Shown here: in pieces, positions 7,450 to 14,933 of the stretch
How positions within the stretch are numbered: the first letter of the stretch is position 1
Layout: the number at the start of each line of letters is the position of its first letter
Assembly (NCBI GenBank): GCA_025963615.1
Contig: JAOQAL010000047.1
Location: 1-14,966 of the forward strand
Length of the DNA: 14,966 nucleotides
Source of the DNA: Chitinophagaceae bacterium
GTDB taxonomy: Bacteria; Bacteroidota; Bacteroidia; Chitinophagales; Chitinophagaceae
Reading direction: 5' to 3'
Program-made: the position numbers and the translations under genes
The notes under the pieces: generated by a model
What the model saw: the letters and a program-made list of their open reading frames with translations, nothing else
The model's database searches: none
Told to the model about the DNA's origin: nothing

Positions 7450-9639
7450 TTAATTATCTATAATTTCCTTTCTCCTGTCCGTGCCGATACTTAAATAAAT
7501 GCCGATAAAGTAAAAGCGTCTTGCCATGGGGATAATAGCCTCATTTCGGTATAAGCCATTCACATCCTTACTGGCAGAGAAGTGATATCCAAATACCTGG
7601 TTATTGCCAAACACATTGTTGGTATTAAAGATTAATACGGCATTGGCCTTACCGATCGTAGTTAAATAATTTATTTGGAAGCCCACATTATGATAAGCGA
7701 TGGTACGGTCTTTCATAAAATCCTGTTTGGGTAAATTGGGATTGTAATAAGGCCTTCCGCTGGCATACGTATACGTAATTGAAAACATAGACGCGATTTT
7801 CTCCATCCACTGCTTCATTACGATATTTAATGTATGACTAGCTGCAAAGCTGGGCTGTACTTTTGTTGGATAGTCCAGGTACTGTCTCCTGGTGTTCAGT
7901 AAAGAATAAGCAATCCAGTAGTTGAAATTTTTAAATGTCTTTTTATCCCGCCAAAACAATTCAATTCCCTTCGCATATCCCTTGCCGTCGTTGCTTGCTT
8001 TAAACAAATTAAAGGATGGGAACGTGACCAGCTGGTTATATTTCTTATAAAACAACTCAATCCTTACGGTTTGCCTATCTGCAATCCGCTGATAACTGAG
8101 CAGGAGATGAGTGGCTTTTGTAAATTGTAAACCCGGGGTGCGAAAAAGCAGGTCTGCATCGGGCTTTTGATAAAAATTCCCAAACGCCATAGACACCTGG
8201 CCACCGCCCCACTTATAGGCCATTGAAATTCTTGGCGAGAATTTACCCTGACCCAATAACGAGCTATATTCATACCGTATACCCAACCTGGCCACCAGGT
8301 GGGTCGTTACATAAAGATCTGTTTCAGTAAATACTGCGGCATAATTATCTTTTCTTACAATAAACGGAATACTGTCTTTTGCATCGATCTTATCAATTAC
8401 CTGTTGATATTCCGTACCTAAAAGGACTTTATTCAAACCCGGCAAATTTCTGGTTACCGCGATCTTTGCCTGTGTGGTATAATTAGTGATCCGTGGTAAA
8501 AAATACCCCAACTCATTTTCACCCGATTTTACGTGCATGCTGATGTTATCTTTATTGTAGCTGAAGCCGGTACCGGCATTAAGCTTCCAATCAGCATTAA
8601 GATTTCCGCTGTAAGTTAGTATGGAGAAAACGTGCTTATTGGTTGCCCCGAAATAATCCCGTAAATTTTTCCCCTCAATGTTTGGCTTGTCAAAGCCAAT
8701 AGAATTGTAGTTAAGATAGCCGTAATATTTAAGCATCCCGTCTTTTGTCTTTAACCTGCCCGATAGCTCTCCATTAATAATTTCAGGGGATTTTGTATAG
8801 TTAACCCGCTGCGGTATTATATTGAAATACGGCTGCAGGTTATTGTAATTCACCGTTACACAGGCACTGGCATTTTTTCTTTTATTTAGCTGTTGCCTGG
8901 TAAGTGTTAACTGAGGAGAGGAAACAATGAGGTTTGTTTCAGACCTTGCAGGCAAATCATGCGTTTCTAATGTCAGGGCAGATGATAGCCCCTGACCCAA
9001 TTGAGCAGAGTATCCGCCACTGCTGAAATTAGTTCCTTTAAAAAGTAAGGGGGAGAACCGGCCTCTTTGGGCAATATCAGGTACACTGCTGAAAAACGGT
9101 TTAGTAACCATCATCCCATCAATAAATATTTTTGTTTCGTTACCGGTTCCACCTCTTATAAATAAGCCTTCTGTCTCTCCAACCTGCTGGGCTCCCGGCA
9201 ACGTTTTTAATGCGGATACAATATCTGCCTGCTGACCAGCCGTTGTGAGAATATCCAATGGTTTTAACAAGGAACTTCTTTTCTTATCGCTTGCTTCAAA
9301 GCTGCCCGCGGATACTGTAACCCCATCCATTTCGGTAATCGCTTCTTTTAAAACCGCACTAATTGATATGGGCTTTGATCGCAGTAATACCTCCACCGCA
9401 AATTTCTTGTATCCCAGGATGGTGATAATAATTTTCTGTTGCCCTGTGTCAGAGGAATTAAAAGAAAAAGTACCATCGGCTGCCGAAGTAGTTCCGTCAT
9501 ACTTGTTTTCCAGCGAGATACCAGCCCCCGAAAGAGGCTCGTTATTGGAATTCTTTACGAGCCCTGATATAATGGTTTGAGAATGTAAATGTTCTCCTGC
9601 AAAAAGTAAAAAAATGATTAAAGCTGATTTCCCGGTCAT
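7450..9639 (-). CDS. TonB-dependent receptor with CarboxypepD_reg-like domain
   Basis: This is a 729-residue outer-membrane receptor that would import a ligand using TonB/ExbBD energy. Domains in order are a signal peptide (1-20, cut near HSQ), a carboxypeptidase-regulatory-like beta domain (about 21-100, with the GLVKNSNNEPLSGAGISL pattern), and a plug (about 105-226) containing DIVSALKTLPGAQ, GLFIRGGTGNETKIFIDG and SSGGYSAQLGQGLSS. A barrel follows to the C-terminus, which does not end in the usual Phe but continues past YFIGIYLSIG with a short charged tail. At 729 residues it is shorter than SusC-type receptors, and there is no SusD partner, so a glycan-utilisation role is unlikely. Metal chelate, cofactor or peptide uptake is possible but not shown. 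A consensus promoter lies just upstream. Probably the first gene of a unit with the secreted protein and the LytTR regulator. Confidence 0.95.
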   Translation of the reverse strand: MTGKSALIIFLLFAGEHLHSQTIISGLVKNSNNEPLSGAGISLENKYDGTTSAADGTFSFNSSDTGQQKIIITILGYKKFAVEVLLRSKPISISAVLKEAITEMDGVTVSAGSFEASDKKRSSLLKPLDILTTAGQQADIVSALKTLPGAQQVGETEGLFIRGGTGNETKIFIDGMMVTKPFFSSVPDIAQRGRFSPLLFKGTNFSSGGYSAQLGQGLSSALTLETHDLPARSETNLIVSSPQLTLTRQQLNKRKNASACVTVNYNNLQPYFNIIPQRVNYTKSPEIINGELSGRLKTKDGMLKYYGYLNYNSIGFDKPNIEGKNLRDYFGATNKHVFSILTYSGNLNADWKLNAGTGFSYNKDNISMHVKSGENELGYFLPRITNYTTQAKIAVTRNLPGLNKVLLGTEYQQVIDKIDAKDSIPFIVRKDNYAAVFTETDLYVTTHLVARLGIRYEYSSLLGQGKFSPRISMAYKWGGGQVSMAFGNFYQKPDADLLFRTPGLQFTKATHLLLSYQRIADRQTVRIELFYKKYNQLVTFPSFNLFKASNDGKGYAKGIELFWRDKKTFKNFNYWIAYSLLNTRRQYLDYPTKVQPSFAASHTLNIVMKQWMEKIASMFSITYTYASGRPYYNPNLPKQDFMKDRTIAYHNVGFQINYLTTIGKANAVLIFNTNNVFGNNQVFGYHFSASKDVNGLYRNEAIIPMARRFYFIGIYLSIGTDRRKEIIDN

Positions 9640-9653
9640 GCAATTGTTTTATG

Positions 9654-9686
9654 CAAATCTATCCTGTCCGGAAGGGGTGTTCCAAA
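9654..9686 (-). promoter_or_regulatory. Bacteroidota-type promoter of the TonB receptor gene
   Basis: On the - strand a TTTG -33 element (9683-9686) and a TAGATTTG -7 box (9654-9661) are separated by 21 nt, a good match to the Bacteroidota sigma-ABfr consensus (TTTG, about 19-21 nt, TAnnTTTG). The box ends 14 nt before the ATG at 9639, so the leader would be very short. It is the best promoter match I found in the window. Confidence 0.7.
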
Positions 9687-9761
9687 TCAGCGGGTTGAAC
9701 TGTTGCTTACAGGGACAGAGTGCTGTGAACGTCACGCGCTCCGGTTAGTCAAACTAAAACA

Positions 9762-10982
9762 TCATTGATTTTGCTCAGGTACGTTGATTACCCAGTCATT
9801 CAGGTATTCCTTCCCTTTCAGGTTATGGGAGGCCCACCGCAGGTACCAGATACCTCCCCGCAATACAGAAACGTTTTTATACCCTCGTTTTTTAAGGGTT
9901 GCAGCGGCCGCGTATACATATTCCGGATCACCAAAAGCATAGATAATAACCGGGTTATTCTTTGATTGTGGCAGCCGCGAAGAGCCTTCAAGTTCTGCGG
10001 CCGGAATACTGATCGCATTTTTAACCTGGCCAATATTCTCCCAATAGTTTTTTGACTGGTTTGTAAATTCTTCATTAGATCTTACATCAATTAACGTCAA
10101 AGGCTTTTGATCCTTCAATTGTTTATCAAATTCTTCGGCCGATAGCAGGTTAAAATTTCTGCTGGCTGTATATTCATTAGCCGATTTGCCGGTGGTATTA
10201 ATTGAATAGTCCACCCATTCGTCAATTCCATTAATTAAGATGCTTACATCTTTAAACCCCTTCGTGATCAGTGACTGCGCTGCGACAGGGCTTTCATTTC
10301 CATATTCATCAACAAGCATGATCGGTTTGTCACGAGGTATGTTTGCCAGGGATTCATTTAATGTAGCAAAAGGAATGTTTACGGATTGATTAAACCGGCC
10401 TTCCGATCTTACTTTTTCGCTGAGCGCCGTGCCGTTAAATGCGGAATCATTACGAAGATCAATGATGAAATAAGGACCGTGTGCCCTAATGTTCTCAACC
10501 AGTTGTCCGGGCGATAAAATCTTATAAGGCAGCGTTGTTGCGATTGCAAATCCGGCACAGAATCTTTGTGCTATACCCTGTAGATAAAAATTCGTCAACC
10601 CGCCATCAACATTAAATAATTTGGAAAATCCGCTATCAGCAAGCATTCTTGAAGCACGGCGGCTGCGCTGACTATGGGAACAATAAATAAACAAGGGTTT
10701 GTCTTTATACGGTATTAACTCTTTCCATCTGGCTGGTAACTCCTGGATGCTGATGTGAAAAGCATCCTTAATATGCCCAATATTTAAACCGGGAGAAGAA
10801 GACAGGGTATCATCAAATTCCCCCTGGCTTCTCACGTCTAAAAGGACATAACCCGGGTGAGTTTGCAGGGTTTTACAAAGATCTTCAGGAAATACCGTTG
10901 TGTATTTTACATTATCATTTTTGAATTGTGCCGTTGCGGGTTGTGTGCAACAAAGCAACAGGTAAACGAATAACCGGCGCAT
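9762..10982 (-). CDS. Secreted triple-rhodanese-domain protein
   Basis: This is a 406-residue protein with a signal peptide (1-19, MRRLFVYLLL...ATAQ) and three rhodanese-like domains at about 30-136, 155-258 and 278-390. Rhodaneses move sulfane sulfur onto an active-site cysteine. Domain 1 has the catalytic loop CSHSQRS with Cys101. The equivalent loops in domain 2 (VDEYGNES, about 224-231) and domain 3 (YAFGDPEY, about 348-355) have no Cys and are probably non-catalytic. Each domain keeps the (I/L)DVR or IDLR strand and the C-terminal GG(L/I) or NGI motif. An in-frame ATG at 11090 would add 36 residues; ATG 10982 is preferred because it starts the signal peptide. A periplasmic place is likely. 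It lies 122 nt upstream of the TonB receptor gene, which has its own promoter. Confidence 0.9.
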   Translation of the reverse strand: MRRLFVYLLLCCTQPATAQFKNDNVKYTTVFPEDLCKTLQTHPGYVLLDVRSQGEFDDTLSSSPGLNIGHIKDAFHISIQELPARWKELIPYKDKPLFIYCSHSQRSRRASRMLADSGFSKLFNVDGGLTNFYLQGIAQRFCAGFAIATTLPYKILSPGQLVENIRAHGPYFIIDLRNDSAFNGTALSEKVRSEGRFNQSVNIPFATLNESLANIPRDKPIMLVDEYGNESPVAAQSLITKGFKDVSILINGIDEWVDYSINTTGKSANEYTASRNFNLLSAEEFDKQLKDQKPLTLIDVRSNEEFTNQSKNYWENIGQVKNAISIPAAELEGSSRLPQSKNNPVIIYAFGDPEYVYAAAATLKKRGYKNVSVLRGGIWYLRWASHNLKGKEYLNDWVINVPEQNQ

Positions 10983-11093
10983 AAGCAAAGTTTTGAAAAA
11001 ACAAGATAAACTGAAAGAACCTGGTGAAGCCACGCTATTTACTATTTGGGAATACAGCCATTTCCCCCCCTTTTTTGTATAAGAAAACATATT

Positions 11094-11155
11094 GGCAGAG
11101 CACGACGACTTTCGGTTAAATAGATTGTGCCATGAGCGTCCATGGCTCTTCTGCC
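11094..11155. repeat. Nested small inverted repeats upstream of the rhodanese gene
   Basis: GGCAGA (11094-11099) pairs with TCTGCC (11150-11155), and inside that GCCATG (11129-11134) pairs with CATGGC (11141-11146). The pairs are perfect but short. The site lies in the 233-nt spacer between the DoxX gene stop and the rhodanese start. There is no T-run, so it is not a clear terminator. The rest of the spacer shows a C7/T6 homopolymer on the + strand (11064-11076) and nothing else I can name. Confidence 0.35.
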
Positions 11156-11215
11156 GGTAGCTAAATACGGCACCCCCAGGTAATAAGCCAACTCCGTTAT
11201 CTGGTGAACTCGCAT

Positions 11216-11662
11216 TTAATCATTTGCCTGTGGTCGTTCTTCTCTCATTTTGACCGACCAGGGTCCATTACCGGCAATTAAAAAATATATCAGTAGCAAC
11301 AGAACAAGTATGGTTATACCCAATTCCGAATAAGGCCTTAGCATACTTCCATAGGAACGAACAAAAAAAACGGCGCCCAGCAATACCGGTATCTGGATAA
11401 GACAGGCAAAACGGGTAAGCACGCCGAAGATTAAAAGAATACCGCCCAGCAGATGGGCAAACACAACATAATGGCCCGCCAAAAAGTAGACAAAATATCC
11501 AAAAGACAGTTGGCTGGACATCAAACTGATCAAGTCGCTCATGTTATTCAAAAAATCAATGGCCTTATAAAAAAGAAAAATGCCAAGGGCTATCCGTACG
11601 ATGTCCATCCATCCGGGATGATGTCTGTCACCCCAATATTCCAGGCGTTGCAGAAGATTCAT
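11216..11662 (-). CDS. DoxX-family membrane protein
   Basis: This is a 148-residue inner-membrane protein with four predicted helices (about 20-37, 55-81, 83-102 and 112-131), the length and layout of the DoxX family. Family features visible are the first helix with RIALGIFLFYKAIDF, and the second with HLLGGILLIFGVLTRFACL, matching the G-G-...-L-G-(x)-TR pattern usual after helix 2. DoxX and DoxD relatives have been linked to thiosulfate:quinone oxidoreductase and to respiratory or redox-stress membrane complexes, but most bacterial members are uncharacterised. The ATG opens directly into an amphipathic N-terminus. It is 107 nt downstream of the response regulator on the same strand. A near-consensus box, TAACTTTA, in that gap suggests it may have its own promoter. 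Confidence 0.88.
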   Translation of the reverse strand: MNLLQRLEYWGDRHHPGWMDIVRIALGIFLFYKAIDFLNNMSDLISLMSSQLSFGYFVYFLAGHYVVFAHLLGGILLIFGVLTRFACLIQIPVLLGAVFFVRSYGSMLRPYSELGITILVLLLLIYFLIAGNGPWSVKMREERPQAND

Positions 11663-11769
11663 ATAGCAGATTTTAATTTAAAAAAAAGAGCGTATATAAA
11701 GTTACAGCAATTTTTAAAAAGATTAACCAGTCGTAAAATAAGCAGGATTTGACCCCCGGATTTTCCTGG

Positions 11770-12486
11770 TTACTTGTTCTTCTCTTTCAGCCACCCAAAG
11801 ATATCGTCCCGGTAGGCGGCGCCGATGGGGATATCAATGTTTCCAATTTTAATGTAATTCCCTTCGACAAATTTTATCTTATCGCGTGAGATGATATAAC
11901 TTTTGTGAACGCGGATGAAATCAGAATAGGGCAGTTCTTCCTGCAGGCTTTTTAATGTATTATTGACAATATACTGGCTGTCGGAGGTAAATACCTTCAC
12001 ATAATCACCTGTTGCTTCAAGATAAAGAATTTTTTCAAAGTCTATTTTATGTACTTTTTTACCAGCCTTCAGAAAAATAAACGGGTCCATGTTCTTTTCG
12101 TCCGCTATTTTTTTGCTGACACCGTCCAGCCTGGTCAAGGCTTTGTTTACGGCTTTTAAAAAGCGCTCAAAAGAAAACGGTTTTAATAAATAATCAATAG
12201 CATCCAGTTCAAATCCTACCACTGCGAATTCAGGATAGGCTGTAGTGAGGATGACCAGGGGAGAATGAGTCAACGTTTTCAAAAAACTGATACCCGATAA
12301 ACCTGGCAGGTTGATATCGAGGAAGATCAGTTGTACTTCCCTGTCAGCTAATACTGGCTGTGCTTCCATAGCGTCATTACATACGGCTGTCAGTTCCAGC
12401 AAAGGACAATCAGATATATACTTTCGCAATACATTTTGCGCCAGTGGTTCATCTTCGATGATAGCGCAACGGATAATTTTCTTCAT
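11770..12486 (-). CDS. LytTR-family response regulator
   Basis: This is a 238-residue cytosolic response regulator of the LytR/AlgR type. The receiver domain spans about 5-118, with acidic residues Glu11-Asp12, phospho-acceptor Asp57 in FLDINLPG, switch Thr in VILTTAYPE (around 80-81) and Lys101 in YLLKPF. The LytTR DNA-binding domain lies at about 135-235, with ILYLEATGDYVKVF and FIRVHKSYIISRDKI. All key phosphorylation residues are present, so it should be a functional partner of the histidine kinase encoded just upstream. Its ATG overlaps the kinase stop by 4 nt (ATGA), which implies translational coupling. It is the last gene of a four-gene operon. The second LytTR protein of the window lacks a receiver, so the two use different input logic. 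Confidence 0.97.
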   Translation of the reverse strand: MKKIIRCAIIEDEPLAQNVLRKYISDCPLLELTAVCNDAMEAQPVLADREVQLIFLDINLPGLSGISFLKTLTHSPLVILTTAYPEFAVVGFELDAIDYLLKPFSFERFLKAVNKALTRLDGVSKKIADEKNMDPFIFLKAGKKVHKIDFEKILYLEATGDYVKVFTSDSQYIVNNTLKSLQEELPYSDFIRVHKSYIISRDKIKFVEGNYIKIGNIDIPIGAAYRDDIFGWLKEKNK

Positions 12487-13529
12487 ATACTCAACTCTAA
12501 TTGCACAATAAAGCTATCTTCTTTTTCTGTTACCAGCAGTTTATGCCGGTTTGGATACATCAGTTCAAGCCTTCTTTTTACATTTTCCATACCCAGGCCC
12601 CTAAATTCCTCTTTTTCCACTTCATCAATGTGGCCTTTATTGTTTTCAAGCCTGAAACCGAGTTGATGTTCATCAACTTTAATTTCCAGTTCGATATAAG
12701 TCTGTTTGCTGTCGCCTTTAGCGCCGTGTTTAAAAGCATTTTCGAGAAAAGTGATCAACAGCAAGGGTGCGATTCTTTGATCCGTGACTTCTCCCTCTAT
12801 ATTCGTTTTGATCCGTAGTCTGTCGCTGGAGCGTATTTTTTGTAGTGCAATATAATCCTTCAGCACCGCGATTTCCTTATGCAGCAACACCGTATCTTCT
12901 TTTGATACATACAAAAAGTAGCGCATTAAGTCTGATAATTGCAAAATGGTTCCTGGTAGCTTGTCGTCCTTTGCCAGCGAAAGAGAATAAATACTGTTCA
13001 ATGTATTAAAAAAGAAATGTGGATTAATTTGTGCTTTCAATGCTTTTAACTCTGACTGAATTCCCTGTTTTTCAGATTCCAATAGTTTTCGCTCTAATTC
13101 ATTCACCTCAAATCTTGATTTAGAAAGTTTAAGCAGGGTGGTGATAGCAACGAACGCAAAAAAGAATAAAGCTATTTCCCACCAGGTGTAATAGGATATG
13201 AAGAAATAACCCGGAAAAAGCCAGGTAGACCAGTGATTAAACAATTCTATATTTAGAAACATAAAAATGCCAACAAGACAGAAAAGAAGGACAACGTATT
13301 TTATTAACGGGATCGGCTGGCGCATCTTGGGTAATAGCCAGTAGAGATTAAGATATACCACCGGCAAAATAGTGGCCAGGAATAATGAGGTATAAACATA
13401 ATCAACAGCCACGGGCTTGCTGTTGATCTTAAAAATATTCAGTAGAATAAAAAAGGAAAAGAGAACAAACAAACCATGCTCCAGTATTCGCATCCATTTG
13501 TTGTTTTCCCTAAAATTTCGGCGATCCAT
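12483..13529 (-). CDS. LytS/YehU-type sensor histidine kinase
   Basis: This is a 348-residue inner-membrane kinase. Four helices lie near residues 17-33, 43-64, 74-95 and 113-135, followed by a coiled coil (about 137-168). The His_kinase region has phospho-acceptor His171 in QINPHFFFNTLNSIYSL, the hallmark of this class. The ATPase domain has Asn264 in FLENAFKHGA and the GLGMENVKRRLELMYP segment (311-326). There is no periplasmic sensor domain of any size, so sensing is likely within the membrane or through a partner. It starts 2 nt after the stop of a lipoprotein gene and overlaps the response regulator by 4 nt, so all are probably translated from one message. The coupling to two lipoproteins suggests they could feed a signal to the kinase, which is an inference from position only. 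Confidence 0.96.
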   Translation of the reverse strand: MDRRNFRENNKWMRILEHGLFVLFSFFILLNIFKINSKPVAVDYVYTSLFLATILPVVYLNLYWLLPKMRQPIPLIKYVVLLFCLVGIFMFLNIELFNHWSTWLFPGYFFISYYTWWEIALFFFAFVAITTLLKLSKSRFEVNELERKLLESEKQGIQSELKALKAQINPHFFFNTLNSIYSLSLAKDDKLPGTILQLSDLMRYFLYVSKEDTVLLHKEIAVLKDYIALQKIRSSDRLRIKTNIEGEVTDQRIAPLLLITFLENAFKHGAKGDSKQTYIELEIKVDEHQLGFRLENNKGHIDEVEKEEFRGLGMENVKRRLELMYPNRHKLLVTEKEDSFIVQLELSI

Positions 13530-13531
13530 TG

Positions 13532-14206
13532 CTATATTTTCTTTAAGTTAATGGTATTCCCTTTATTGTACAATCTTTCATCATTCCCGTATTTGACAAG
13601 GAATTGTTGTAGTTCTGCCGGCGATGCTGTAATAAGGGAGGTATTAAACAAACTGTCATTTTCATACTTAACCCCCAGGGTGCCTTTCGCCAACTGATCT
13701 TCAATGAAATCACCATTCAGAAATTTTATATCCACCGAAGCATCATGAACAAGGATCCTGGCAATGGTATGGGATGGAAGATAATCCGTGCCATCAAAAA
13801 GGTTGTCGATAACCTTCGATGGGGTTGCGGAAGGAACCGCTGCTGAAACAGGGATCAGATCGGCATAAAGTTGATTATCGAGTCGCATTAGACTTGCGAT
13901 CATCGTATAATTATAACCGGATTTTGTAAAACTGAGGACGTAAGATTTCGAATACAGCAAGGAATCTTCTTTGCTGTCAAAGCCGTTATTTTTCTCCTGG
14001 TTACCGACTGTTACCTTACTGATACTTTTGTAAAAATTGCTCTTCATAAGATCTTCGATGATAAATATAGAACTATCATTCTGTTGCCATCGGCCGGTTA
14101 TGCGGTTATCAGTAATTACCTTATCATAAGTCACCAATTGATGAAGGCTGCTGATGCAGGAACTCCATGAGATCAGTATCATTAGGGGGAAAATATTTTT
14201 AAGCAT
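13532..14206 (-). CDS. Putative lipoprotein, paralogue of the next gene upstream
   Basis: This is a 224-residue protein of unknown function. The start MLKNIFPLMILISWSSC is a short lipoprotein-type signal with Cys17 as the probable lipidated residue, although Trp at -3 is atypical. After the Cys it reads ISSLHQLVTYDKV and then a G-R-W at 38-40. Its C-terminal end has ITASPAELQQFLVKYGND (192-209). These marks line up with the protein encoded directly upstream (CLTTLHPIFTVKD, GSW, ITAPTEQLQQYLIKYSD), so the two are tandem paralogues that have diverged over most of their length. The G-x-W close to the N-terminus followed by beta-rich sequence is reminiscent of lipocalin-like barrels, but that is a guess. 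It is 18 nt after its paralogue and 2 nt before the kinase gene. Confidence 0.8.
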   Translation of the reverse strand: MLKNIFPLMILISWSSCISSLHQLVTYDKVITDNRITGRWQQNDSSIFIIEDLMKSNFYKSISKVTVGNQEKNNGFDSKEDSLLYSKSYVLSFTKSGYNYTMIASLMRLDNQLYADLIPVSAAVPSATPSKVIDNLFDGTDYLPSHTIARILVHDASVDIKFLNGDFIEDQLAKGTLGVKYENDSLFNTSLITASPAELQQFLVKYGNDERLYNKGNTINLKKI

Positions 14207-14224
14207 GGTAAGAAGGTTTGATGT

Positions 14225-14854
14225 TTAATTGATTTTTGTATAAAAGGAAGGGTTATTGTTTCCGTAGGCTTCCGGCACATCGCTGTACTTTATTAGGTAT
14301 TGCTGCAACTGTTCTGTTGGCGCCGTAATGAAATAACCACCATCATCCAGTTTAGCATGTTGTATACGGATCTGTTTATTTTTAATAAGCTTTTCGAGAT
14401 AACCGGCATCCAGTTGTTTTATTTCAAAGGAGCCTGCTGAACTGAAATCAATCCGGTAAATGCCATGCATTGGTATAAAATGCGCTTTAAAAAAAGCGTC
14501 TGCTGTTTCTCGCTTTTTTCCCCCGGCGGGGTAGTAATCCAGGTAATAGTATTTACCCAATTTTACCAGGAACGCGAAATAAACTGATTCCGGGTTGTCG
14601 TTACCGCTTTTAACCGTAACCTCGTACACTCTATCTGCGTTTTGCTGAAGTGTTTCTGAAAACTGTTTCAGATGTTCTTTCGCTGCTTTGCGATAGGTTG
14701 TGATTGAACCATCATTTGTTTTTTTCCAGCTTCCTGCCAGGCGCCCATCACCAACAAGGTCTTTGACGGTAAAGATGGGATGAAGGGTGGTTAAACAACC
14801 ATTCAACAGTAGCAACAAAGGCAATAAAAGGGTTGCAGCAATTATTTTTTTCAT
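14225..14854 (-). CDS. Putative lipoprotein, first gene of the two-component operon
   Basis: This is a 209-residue protein with a clear lipoprotein signal: MKKIIAATLLLPLLLLLNGC, with lipobox L-N-G-C and Cys20 to be lipidated. After it come LTTLHPIFTVKDLVGDGRL and GSW (41-43). The middle has beta-strand-like stretches such as KYYYLDYYPAGGKK and MHGIYRIDFSSAGSFEI, and the end carries ITAPTEQLQQYLIKYSD (176-192). I recall the C-x-x-L-H-P-(I/L)-(F/Y)-T opening from uncharacterised lipoproteins of several bacterial groups, but I cannot name the family. It is first in a four-gene operon with its paralogue, a sensor kinase and a response regulator. The ATG is fixed by the signal peptide. Asp is absent at +2 (Leu instead), so nothing in the sequence argues for inner-membrane retention. 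Confidence 0.87.
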   Translation of the reverse strand: MKKIIAATLLLPLLLLLNGCLTTLHPIFTVKDLVGDGRLAGSWKKTNDGSITTYRKAAKEHLKQFSETLQQNADRVYEVTVKSGNDNPESVYFAFLVKLGKYYYLDYYPAGGKKRETADAFFKAHFIPMHGIYRIDFSSAGSFEIKQLDAGYLEKLIKNKQIRIQHAKLDDGGYFITAPTEQLQQYLIKYSDVPEAYGNNNPSFYTKIN

Positions 14855-14872
14855 TGTATGAAATTTGTACAG

Positions 14873-14880
14873 CTAAAGTA
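14873..14880 (-). promoter_or_regulatory. Weak candidate -7 box of the lipoprotein/two-component operon
   Basis: On the - strand the sequence is TACTTTAG, which keeps TAnnTT but ends AG rather than the consensus TG. It lies 18 nt before the operon's first ATG. No clear TTTG element is found at the -33 spacing. The call relies on position as much as on sequence. Confidence 0.25.
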
Positions 14881-14910
14881 GAAACAGGCGAAGCGGCCAT
14901 AAAACTATTT

Positions 14911-14933
14911 CGGTAAACACATTCATTTTACCG
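14911..14933. promoter_or_regulatory. 23-bp dyad upstream of the two-component operon
   Basis: CGGTAAA (14911-14917) and TTTACCG (14927-14933) form a perfect 7-bp inverted repeat with a 9-bp centre. The dyad begins 30 nt upstream of the candidate -7 box, the range where an activator would bind, and it may be a regulator site. LytTR proteins usually bind direct repeats, so the cognate regulator is uncertain. The neighbouring gene lies outside the window, so the site could equally belong to it. Confidence 0.4.

Noticed and set aside
9663..9761. GTT-containing half-sites as LytTR operator repeats before the TonB receptor gene
   Set aside because: The copies have poor matches to the LytTR consensus and spacings of about 24 and 30 nt rather than one regular repeat.
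11064..11076. C7/T6 homopolymer as a phase-variation tract
   Set aside because: It lies upstream of the preferred rhodanese start, and the tract is short; nothing shows that its length alters a frame or promoter.
10983..11090. 36-residue N-terminal extension of the rhodanese protein from ATG 11090
   Set aside because: It would bury the signal peptide; ATG 10982 starts directly with a normal MRR-hydrophobic-ATAQ signal.
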